From: CAXRDE01 sp964229355
GTDB lineage: Bacteria; Cyanobacteriota; Sericytochromatia; UBA7694
Assembly: GCA_964229355.1 (NCBI GenBank)
Contig: CAXRDE010000010.1
Span: forward strand, 1 to 28,313
Reading direction: 5' to 3'
Length of the DNA stretch: 28,313 nucleotides
Of the stretch, positions 21,638-28,313 are shown piece after piece (the first letter of the stretch is position 1; each line of letters begins with the position of its first letter). Under the pieces are notes generated by a model. The model saw only the letters and a program-made list of their open reading frames with translations. It was not told where the DNA came from and searched no databases. The translations under genes and the position numbers were made by a program.

Positions 21638-24277
21638 ATGAGTCTGCAACCCCTTCACAGCGAGGCCGGTATTACCGAATACCGGCTCGATAACGGCCTT
21701 AAGGTACTGTTGGTGCAAAACCATGGCGCACCCGTGGTGACCGTTCAGGTGGTGTACCACGTGGGCTCACGCAATGAGGCCGTGGGCCACACCGGTGCCA
21801 CCCACTTTTTAGAGCACATGCTCTTTAAGGCCACCCCCAGCTTTAACAAAGAAAAGGGCACCCAAATTGCCCAGGTGCTCAATAAGGTGGGCGCGAACTT
21901 TAACGCCACCACCTGGGTGGACCGCACCACCTACTACGAAACCGTGCCCGCTGATCAGCTGGATTTGGCCCTGCAGATCGAGTCTGAGCGCATGCACAGC
22001 GCCATCATTGACGATGCCGACCGCCAGGCAGAAATGACCGTGGTACGCAACGAAATGGAGCGCGACGAAAGCAGCCCTGACAGCGTGATGTGGAAGCATT
22101 TGTTTGGCCACGCCTTTTTGGCCCATCCTTACCACCATCCCACCATTGGGTGGCACTCCGATGTAGAGGGCATGCCCACGGAGCGCCTGGAGCAGTTTTA
22201 CAAGGAATTTTACCATCCCAATAACGCCAGCCTGATTCTGGTGGGTGACTTTGATACCGCAGCGGCCCTGCAAAAAATCCAGCATTACTTTGGGGCGCTG
22301 CCCGCTTCAGAGCACCCCATTCCCACCATGTACACCCGTGAGTTCACCCAACAGGGCGAACGGCGCTTTGTGCTGCGTCGTCCCGGACAACTGGGTCTGG
22401 TGCAAATGGCCTGGCATGTGCCTCCCATGGAGCACAGCGATACCCAGGCTTTAGACGTTTTGCAAGATCTGCTCTCTGAAGGGGTCAATAGCCGCCTGCA
22501 CCAGCAGGTGGTAGACACCGAAAAAGCCCTGTATGCGGGGGCTTTTAACCTGCAATTGCGCGATCCCGGCCTGTTTATTGTGCATGCCAAGCTGGCCCCC
22601 GGTGTCAGCCATGAAGACTTAGAGGCCGCCTTACTGGGCGCCATTGCCGATGTACAAGAGAACCTGGCCAGCGCCAGCGAAATGCAGCGCATTAAGAACC
22701 AGGTGCACGCCCACTTTTCGTATCAGCGGCACGGAGCCCGTCAACTGGCCAGCCTGCTGGCCGAGTACGAAGCGGCCGCCTCCTGGCGGCATATGGTGCG
22801 CTATTTAGAGGCCCTCAACGCCGTGAGTGCAGCAGACGTCCAGCGGGTGGCTCGCACCTACCTCCAGGCCGACAACCGTACGGTGGGCTGGTTTGTACCG
22901 GGAGAACCCACCGAAGTGGCCGTGGATGAACGTACAGCACTGGCCCCTGCAAGCCAAAGCGAAAGCGCCTCTGGCGACGCCCTCCACGACCCCGAAGCCC
23001 TGCGGGACCGCGATGGTGAAATTTACCGGGAGGCCTTTGGCGACAACGCCTATGTGCTGGGGCAGGTCAACCTGCTAGACGACACCGTGGCCATTCAGGG
23101 CCGGGTATTGGCGGGCATGAGCTTTAATCCCGACAACAAAAAGCCCCTGGCCCAGCTCTGTGCCAGCATGCTCAAAAAAGGCTGTGCCAGCCACGACAAA
23201 AACGCCTTAGACGATGCCTTAGGGCAGCTGGGTTCTACGATTGACTTCCAGGTGGGCATGGACACCCTCACCTTTACGGTGCGTTGTCTGCAAGCCCAGC
23301 TGCAACCCACCTTAGACATTTTGGCTGAACTGCTAAAAACCCCCCGCTTCCCTGAAGATGAGTTTGAAAAGCTCAAGCGGCAGCGGGTGGGCCGCTTGCA
23401 ACAGCGTCTCGAAAGCCCCGATGCCATGGCTTACGATACCCTGTACCGCGAAATCTACCCCGTGGACCATTACCATTACCAGGACGAGGTCTCCGAGCTG
23501 ATTGCCCAGACCGAAGCCACCCAGCTCGACGAGGTGAAAGCCTTTTATGCCCAGCATTACGGTGTGGAAGGCATGCGCATTGCCTGTGTGGCGGCCCTGG
23601 CCCCGGAACCCCTGATCGCACGCTTTGCCAGTGACTACGGCGATTGGAACCCGAAAATCCACACCCTGAAGCACTACCCCGATGTGGCACCTAAAGCAGC
23701 AGGACGTAGCGTTTACCCCATGCCGGACAAAGCCAGTGTTTCCATTGTGATGGGACACAGCACCCAACTCAAGCGCACAGATCCCGACTATTACGCGGCC
23801 ATGCTGGCCAATCATGTGCTGGGCCAAAGCTCCCTCAGCTCCCGTCTGGGCGTCAAAGTCCGCGACGAGCTGGGACTCACCTATGGCATTTACAGCTACT
23901 TTGCCGACGTCAATCGCATCGGCGGCGGCTGGCTGCTGGGGGTCACCACCCACCCAGACAATGTAGAAGCCGCCATTGACGCCAGTTTAGCGGTGGTCAA
24001 AGCCACCGTCAGCGAGGGTTTAACAGAACAGGAGCTGGAAGAAGCGAAATCTTCGCTGATCGGTTCTTATCTGGTGCATTTGACCACCTATCCCGAAATT
24101 GCCTCTCGCCTCTTGCAGGTGGAGCAATACCAACTGGGCTTAGACTATTTCCAACGGCGGGCAGCCCACATTCAGCGCATCACCCTCGCTGAAGTCAAAG
24201 CCGCGCTACACACCCACATTCATCCCGAGGCCTTGCACATTGCCCTGGCCGGTCCCGTTACAAAGGAGAATCCCTGA
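21638..24277 (+). CDS. Cytoplasmic M16 zinc metallopeptidase, paralogue of the preceding gene
   Basis: The 879-residue protein is closely similar along its whole length to its neighbour: the zinc site HFLEHMLFKATP (His56, Glu59, His60), VVRNEMERDESSP, and VRDELGLTYGIYSYF in the second half. It starts MSLQPLHSEAGITEYRLDNG with no signal peptide, so it should stay in the cytoplasm while the first copy is exported. The ATG stands two bases after the previous stop, implying coupled translation. The pair probably arose by tandem duplication. Substrates cannot be read from sequence. The zinc site is complete, so it is likely an active peptidase. Confidence 0.93.
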   Translation: MSLQPLHSEAGITEYRLDNGLKVLLVQNHGAPVVTVQVVYHVGSRNEAVGHTGATHFLEHMLFKATPSFNKEKGTQIAQVLNKVGANFNATTWVDRTTYYETVPADQLDLALQIESERMHSAIIDDADRQAEMTVVRNEMERDESSPDSVMWKHLFGHAFLAHPYHHPTIGWHSDVEGMPTERLEQFYKEFYHPNNASLILVGDFDTAAALQKIQHYFGALPASEHPIPTMYTREFTQQGERRFVLRRPGQLGLVQMAWHVPPMEHSDTQALDVLQDLLSEGVNSRLHQQVVDTEKALYAGAFNLQLRDPGLFIVHAKLAPGVSHEDLEAALLGAIADVQENLASASEMQRIKNQVHAHFSYQRHGARQLASLLAEYEAAASWRHMVRYLEALNAVSAADVQRVARTYLQADNRTVGWFVPGEPTEVAVDERTALAPASQSESASGDALHDPEALRDRDGEIYREAFGDNAYVLGQVNLLDDTVAIQGRVLAGMSFNPDNKKPLAQLCASMLKKGCASHDKNALDDALGQLGSTIDFQVGMDTLTFTVRCLQAQLQPTLDILAELLKTPRFPEDEFEKLKRQRVGRLQQRLESPDAMAYDTLYREIYPVDHYHYQDEVSELIAQTEATQLDEVKAFYAQHYGVEGMRIACVAALAPEPLIARFASDYGDWNPKIHTLKHYPDVAPKAAGRSVYPMPDKASVSIVMGHSTQLKRTDPDYYAAMLANHVLGQSSLSSRLGVKVRDELGLTYGIYSYFADVNRIGGGWLLGVTTHPDNVEAAIDASLAVVKATVSEGLTEQELEEAKSSLIGSYLVHLTTYPEIASRLLQVEQYQLGLDYFQRRAAHIQRITLAEVKAALHTHIHPEALHIALAGPVTKENP

Positions 24278-25545
24278 TGTCTCAACGTCAACGCCGCTTT
24301 GGTGAGTGGCTGCTGGCTTTAAACTGCCTCAATGAAAGCCAACTCACCAAAGCCTTAGAAGCGCAAGAAGCCCTCCGTGTGGCCAAAGCCCCCAGTGGCG
24401 ACCCCATTCCCTATCTGGGCGAGATCCTGATTGAACACGGACACTTAAACCAGCACACCCGCGATCAGATCCTGGAGTTACAAAAGCTGTTGAGCACCTC
24501 CACCCGCCTGAGTGACTGGCAGCTGGACCCTGAACTGCTCAATAAAATCCCCGCCCGTCTGGCCCAGTCCCACGACGTGTTCCCGTTGATGCAGATCGAG
24601 AACTGCCTGGTGGTGGCCTGTGCCCAGGAAGATGATTCGGGAGTGCTCTTTCAGCTCAAAGAGGCGGCCCAGAGCGAGGTGTACATTGTCTCCTGGCGCG
24701 CCCGCGATATTCAAGAGGCCGTGGTCAAGGCTTACAAAGCCCGTGCCGAAATGCCCGGCGGCATGCACTGGATTCAAGACGAGTATGACCCTGAGCGGGG
24801 ACCTTTTCTCACCTTTGTGGGCACGGGCGAAGCGGTGTGCACCGGCACCCGCCACCAGAGCTGTCTGCACGTGCGCAGTGAAGAGGCCGAGTTTTTAATG
24901 GATTGTGGCCCCACCAGCTTAATGGCACTCAAGCAACTGGGCCTCAACCCCTTGCATTTGAACGGCATTTTGCTCACCCACGGCCACGGCGACCATTTTG
25001 GCGGCGTGCCCTTTATTCTGCTGGATCTTATGCTCGGCGCACGCAAGCAACCCTTGTGGATGATGGGGCCTGCTGAAGTGCTCGACAAGGTGCAAAGCGT
25101 CTGCGAACTGTTTTACCCCCGGCTGCTTGAAAAACTGCCCTTTGCCTTGCAGTGGTTAGATATTAAAGACCACCCCCGCTCCATTCCCCACACGGGGATT
25201 ATGGTGTTTCCCTTTGCCATGAAGCACCAGAGCGACAGCCTGTGCCTGGGTTACCAGGTGCATTTGCCCGAAGAAAAAATTATTGCCTACAGCGGAGACA
25301 CCGCGTGGAACAGTAACCTGGAGCTTTTGGCCCGTGACACCGATGTCATGGTGTGCGAATGCTCCTTTGTAGAGCCCGTGGAGGGCGTGGCCCATCTGTC
25401 CTATGCAGAACTCAAGGCCCACCTGCCCCAGCTCAAAACCCGCCATTTGATTCTGACCCATATGGGCGAAGACATGCTCAAAGCCCAGGACTTAGACATT
25501 GAGCGGGCCTACGATGGTCTCACCATCGATTTAGCAGCCACTTAG
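24277..25545 (+). CDS. MshEN-like region fused to a metallo-beta-lactamase fold hydrolase
   Basis: The 422-residue protein has two parts. Residues 1-155 resemble the MshEN/GspE N-terminal region: RRFGEWLLALNCLNESQL with KALEAQ, then YLGEILIEHGHLNQHTRDQI. Next come LLNKIPARLAQSHDVFPL and a CLVVACAQEDD segment, as in type II secretion and type IV pilus ATPases. Some members of that family bind cyclic di-GMP. Residues 176-422 are a metallo-beta-lactamase domain with HGHGDH near 235-240, His near 317, SGDT near 339-342 and ILTHMGED near 391-398, a complete two-metal site of the RNase Z-like kind. No ATPase domain is present. The ATG overlaps the preceding stop (TGATG). The substrate is unknown. 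A nucleotide-sensing hydrolase is a reasonable inference. Confidence 0.85.
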   Translation: MSQRQRRFGEWLLALNCLNESQLTKALEAQEALRVAKAPSGDPIPYLGEILIEHGHLNQHTRDQILELQKLLSTSTRLSDWQLDPELLNKIPARLAQSHDVFPLMQIENCLVVACAQEDDSGVLFQLKEAAQSEVYIVSWRARDIQEAVVKAYKARAEMPGGMHWIQDEYDPERGPFLTFVGTGEAVCTGTRHQSCLHVRSEEAEFLMDCGPTSLMALKQLGLNPLHLNGILLTHGHGDHFGGVPFILLDLMLGARKQPLWMMGPAEVLDKVQSVCELFYPRLLEKLPFALQWLDIKDHPRSIPHTGIMVFPFAMKHQSDSLCLGYQVHLPEEKIIAYSGDTAWNSNLELLARDTDVMVCECSFVEPVEGVAHLSYAELKAHLPQLKTRHLILTHMGEDMLKAQDLDIERAYDGLTIDLAAT

Positions 25546-25554
25546 AAAGAAGTT

Positions 25555-26781
25555 ATGAGTCTCGAACGTTTAAATCAGTACGAGCGGGAACTTGCCCCGC
25601 TCTTTTCTCGCTACCAACATTACGAGTTTTTAAACCAACAACGGGTTTTAAAAGCTTTTCAAGAACACCGTGTGGGTGAACACCACCTGCATGGCACCCA
25701 CGGGTACGGCCACGACGATTTGGGCCGCGAAACCCTCGAAAAAATCTTTGCCCAGGTCATGGGAGCCGAAGCGGCTCTGGTGCGTCCGCACATTGCCTCA
25801 GGTACCCACGCCATTACCGCCGCACTGTTCGGCATGTTGCGCCCCAACGACGAACTGCTGTTTATTACGGGCCACCCCTACGACACCCTTGAAGAGGTGG
25901 TGGGCGTACGCGGTGACAACAACATGGGCAGCCTCAAGGACTGGGGTGTGCACTACCGCGAAGTGGACGTGCGCGACCATGCCGACGCCGCCAGTTGCCC
26001 CTGGGACACCTGGCTCAAACCCGAAACCCGCGTGGTGATGATTCAGCGCAGCCGCGGCTACAGCTGGCGCTCCTCGCTGTTTATTGCACAGATCGAAGCC
26101 CTGATCAACGAAGTCAAAAGCCGCCGCCCTGACATTTATGTGTTTGTGGACAATTGCTACGGCGAATTTGTCGAAGACAAAGAGCCCTGTGCCGTGGGCG
26201 CGGACCTCATTGCGGGTTCGCTGATCAAAAACCCCGGCGGGGGCATTGTGCCCACCGGCGGTTATGTGGCCGGTAAAGCAGATCTCATTGAACGCGTGGC
26301 CTGCCGGGTCTTTGCACCGGGCATGGGTTCCTCAGCTGGTGCTACCCTGGGCTTTAACCGCCTGGCTTATCAGGGGCTGTTTATTGCACCCCACACCGTA
26401 TCACAGGCGCTGCAGGGCACCTCGCTCACCGCCAAGGTCTTACAGGGCATGGGCTTTACCGTCAGCCCTGAACCCGAAGAATTGCGCACCGACATTATTC
26501 AGGCCATTCGTTTTGGCAGCCCCGAAAAGCTGGTCAAGTTCTGTCAAAGCATTCAAAAGGCCTGCCCCATTGATGCCTATGTCACCCCCGAGCCCTATGC
26601 CACCGAAGGCTACCACGATCAGGTGATCATGGCGGCGGGCACCTTCTCAGAGGGTTCTACCATTGAGCTGAGCGCCGATGGCCCTCTGCGAGAGCCTTTC
26701 ATTGGCTATTTACAGGGGGGCTTAAGCTATACCCATTGTAAAATTGCGGCCCTGTATTTGATGGAGCTGTTGGCTGCGTAA
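25555..26781 (+). CDS. PLP-dependent enzyme of the YnbB / methionine gamma-lyase family
   Basis: The 408-residue protein belongs to the family often annotated as methionine gamma-lyase or aluminium resistance protein (Bacillus YnbB type), fold-type I PLP enzymes. Visible signatures are HHLHGTHGYGHDDLGRETLE, RPHIASGTHAI, the aspartate segment YVFVDNCYGEFVE, and the likely PLP lysine in AGSLIKNPGGGIVPTGGYVAG near 225-235. Length is typical. The real substrate of this family is poorly known, so the gamma-lyase name should be taken as a fold label. It starts nine bases after the preceding gene and is the last gene of the four-gene operon, before the hairpin at 26791-26830. Confidence 0.93.
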   Translation: MSLERLNQYERELAPLFSRYQHYEFLNQQRVLKAFQEHRVGEHHLHGTHGYGHDDLGRETLEKIFAQVMGAEAALVRPHIASGTHAITAALFGMLRPNDELLFITGHPYDTLEEVVGVRGDNNMGSLKDWGVHYREVDVRDHADAASCPWDTWLKPETRVVMIQRSRGYSWRSSLFIAQIEALINEVKSRRPDIYVFVDNCYGEFVEDKEPCAVGADLIAGSLIKNPGGGIVPTGGYVAGKADLIERVACRVFAPGMGSSAGATLGFNRLAYQGLFIAPHTVSQALQGTSLTAKVLQGMGFTVSPEPEELRTDIIQAIRFGSPEKLVKFCQSIQKACPIDAYVTPEPYATEGYHDQVIMAAGTFSEGSTIELSADGPLREPFIGYLQGGLSYTHCKIAALYLMELLAA

Positions 26782-26790
26782 AACACCTGG

Positions 26791-26830
26791 AAGCCCCCTA
26801 ATCGTCAATCCACCGTTGATTAGGGGGCTT
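26791..26830 (+). terminator. Hairpin terminator of the M16 operon
   Basis: Perfect 13-bp stem AAGCCCCCTAATC (26791-26803) with GATTAGGGGGCTT (26818-26830) and a 14-nt loop, ten bases after the PLP-enzyme stop. The T tract is poor (TT C TTC) on either strand. The stem contains the stop codon of the convergent remnant gene (26820-26822), so it may serve both directions. Confidence 0.8.
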
Positions 26831-27061
26831 CTTCAAAAATTTTGAAGCGCTCACAAGCCTTAAAGTCCAACGTATCCAGCTCATGGATTTGCTGCGTTTC
26901 TAAGTCAGCCTGGTACAAACGGTGCATTGAGCTCTCACTGGACTCGAAGAAACCTTGGCTGAAGGTAAAGATGCTGAGGGCAAGGAAGCCACGCTCTCAG
27001 ATTGACAGGCACTAAACCCAAACCAAAGAATCATCCACAAAATAACATTATGCCTACCCAT
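26820..27061 (-). pseudogene. Deleted, frameshifted tandem copy of the propeller protein gene
   Basis: An ATG at 27061, six bases after the end of the intact upstream gene, opens a frame with a lipoprotein signal (MGRHNVILWMILWFGFSAC, Cys as the lipidation site) and a Ser/Pro linker. It stops shortly after, at 26900. In another minus-strand frame, from about 27000 to TAA at 26820, the translation reads IFTFSQGFFESS, then LYQADLETQQIHELD, and ends CERFKIFEEAP. That tail parallels the end of the intact neighbour (LTTVNLATGERFEIFERAP). The gene therefore keeps its start and its tail but has lost the middle and the reading frame. The remaining N-terminal lipopeptide could still be translated. Confidence 0.7.
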
Positions 27062-27066
27062 TGCTA

Positions 27067-28313
27067 TCAATAAATTTCCCAATAGTCATAGTCATAATGG
27101 GGTGCTCTTTCAAAAATTTCAAAACGCTCACCGGTTGCGAGATTCACAGTTGTTAACCAGTTATTCTTCCATAAAAACGCATACTTCATGTCTGAGGTAT
27201 AGCCTCTCACAGCGTTCATCCAACCAGGATCTTGTACACGACTCAAGGACAGATCGGCTTTATTTATCGCGTACAATCGCGAATCATTTAAAAATACCCA
27301 TTGCTTTTCATCCGATAAAGAATTTATGTATTTAGAACTCTCTCTTACTTCATACAAAGAGATAGGCTCTGATTCTAATGTCTCAAGCAAATTAAATTCA
27401 TGAACATTTCTCGTTTGAAAACCCGGTTCAATATTATTCAGATATTGTCCGAGGTTCTCACGTACAGTGGCTGTATCTTTTCTTGAATCAAAGAAAATAT
27501 CTAACATTACATCATTACCATTAACAAAAAACAAACGATTATCAGGTAGAAATCTTGCCCAACAGTCCCACCAATAAGATTGAGCCAAATGATGAATTTC
27601 TGATGTTTCAGCATTCAGATGATACAAATCACGAACATCTGGACCATCGATACTCACCTCTCGTCTTTGAATCGCAACCTGTTTGCCATCCGAAGAAACG
27701 TCCATGAGATCAGGACAAAGCTTATACTCATAACGCTCATGATAGAACAGGGAATTTGGAAAAAGGAATTGATGGGTTTGCTGTGATTTGAGATCAAAGG
27801 TTACCAACTTGGTTTTATCATTTTCCTGGCTACACAAAAAAGCCATCTCGTCATCTCTCCAGTGAATCTTGTCAACTTCTCCCCGATACACTTCGCGCTT
27901 GTTTTGCCCTTGCGCATCCATCACATACAGCGCATTGTCTGCCCCCTGTTGAAACACGGCCTGCTGATTTGAGGACCACCACACCTTCAGATCTTGTGCT
28001 GAGATCCTTTCTACAGAAAGATCTTCAAGCTTCACTTTAAAATATGTCTTAGGAGGTAAGACCCCTTGATTCTTATCGTATCTTGCAAATATGGCCCAGG
28101 TTCCTTTACTCTCGGGCAAAAAAGTAACAAAATACTCTGAAAGCGGCTCTTGTGGAGAGCGAGTTTGCTGCAAACGGAAACTAATATCTTCCATGGTGGG
28201 TGGTAAACTGGCCTGCGGGATCGGTGTGACTGCAGGCTCTGGCTCATAGACCGCTGGGCTCGGAAAGGGACTTGGCTCATTAGGATCTGGAGGCTCTGGA
28301 GCAGGGCTCTCAT
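27067..28313 (-). CDS. Beta-propeller-like protein, 5' end beyond the window, probably a lipoprotein
   Basis: The minus-strand frame stays open to the right edge, so the gene starts outside the window. The Met at 28194 is internal. The visible N-terminal part is a Pro/Glu/Ser linker (PEPPDPNEPSPFPSPAV), as often follows a lipoprotein anchor. The rest shows repeated strand-turn units of TolB/WD-like type: FKVKLEDLSVERISAQDLKV, ALYVMDAQGQNKREVYRGEV, KLVTFDLKSQQTHQF, LTTVNLATGERFEIFERAP. No catalytic motif is visible. The shared C-terminal pattern with the remnant copy beside it, which keeps a lipobox, suggests this protein is also a surface or periplasmic lipoprotein. Base composition is more AT-rich than the M16 operon. 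Its exact family is unknown. Confidence 0.8.
   Translation of the reverse strand, partial: ESPAPEPPDPNEPSPFPSPAVYEPEPAVTPIPQASLPPTMEDISFRLQQTRSPQEPLSEYFVTFLPESKGTWAIFARYDKNQGVLPPKTYFKVKLEDLSVERISAQDLKVWWSSNQQAVFQQGADNALYVMDAQGQNKREVYRGEVDKIHWRDDEMAFLCSQENDKTKLVTFDLKSQQTHQFLFPNSLFYHERYEYKLCPDLMDVSSDGKQVAIQRREVSIDGPDVRDLYHLNAETSEIHHLAQSYWWDCWARFLPDNRLFFVNGNDVMLDIFFDSRKDTATVRENLGQYLNNIEPGFQTRNVHEFNLLETLESEPISLYEVRESSKYINSLSDEKQWVFLNDSRLYAINKADLSLSRVQDPGWMNAVRGYTSDMKYAFLWKNNWLTTVNLATGERFEIFERAPHYDYDYWEIY

Noticed and set aside
24277..25545. Calling this gene RNase Z
   Set aside because: The metal motifs are RNase Z-like, but the N-terminal MshEN-like region and the operon context do not fit a tRNA-processing enzyme.

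Overview
The window is bacterial. It joins a lower-GC CRISPR-Cas and toxin-antitoxin island (about 1-11,640) to a GC-richer chromosomal segment (about 11,640-26,830) and ends in a second AT-rich stretch (26,830-28,313). The organism cannot be fixed from sequence alone. Tandem M16 peptidases, a YnbB-type PLP enzyme, a DUF5939 protein and a lipoprotein-like propeller gene suggest a Gram-negative-type environmental bacterium. A non-photosynthetic relative of Cyanobacteria is only a guess.

1-10,323: complete type I-E CRISPR-Cas locus, all on the minus strand, in the order cas3-cse1-cse2-cas7e-cas5e-cas6e-cas1-cas2-leader-array. Genes overlap or are separated by a few bases. The array (23 full 29-nt repeats plus one cut by the window edge) is also read on the minus strand, from a leader promoter at 1498-1526. 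The cas operon has a clear promoter at 10296-10323.

10,324-11,603: the most interesting part. A HigB/HigA toxin-antitoxin operon (minus strand, palindromic operator between its -35 and -10) ends directly in a two-repeat, degenerate CRISPR unit (10735-10825). Read on the minus strand, this unit would give a crRNA-like RNA with the exact 8-nt handle of the array repeats. Its 34-nt pseudo-spacer matches, with a perfect type I-E seed and an AAG PAM, a site at 10657-10690. That site covers the -35 box of a near-consensus minus-strand promoter (TTGACA-17-TATAGT) about 70-140 bp away. The promoter points toward two tiny ORFs and the cas operon. The layout fits a CreA/CreR-type guide that directs Cascade to repress a nearby promoter, either a toxin guarding the locus (CreTA-like) or the cas genes themselves. 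Here it is physically joined to the 3' end of a protein TA operon. A plus-strand small RNA with its own terminator appears to lie across the 5' end of the controlled transcript.

11,727-18,776: a secreted protein of unknown function faces a tight four-gene minus-strand operon. The first gene of that operon is a DUF5939 protein whose C-terminal adenylate cyclase domain looks catalytically dead. It is followed by two large coiled-coil proteins and a small protein, none of which I recognise.

18,921-26,830: a four-gene plus-strand operon. It encodes an exported M16 metallopeptidase, a cytoplasmic paralogue of it, an unusual fusion of a MshEN/GspE-N-like region to a metallo-beta-lactamase domain, and a YnbB/methionine gamma-lyase family PLP enzyme. 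A hairpin terminator closes it.

26,820-28,313: a propeller-like protein gene running off the right edge, followed by a deleted, frameshifted tandem copy that keeps only a lipoprotein signal and a C-terminal tail.
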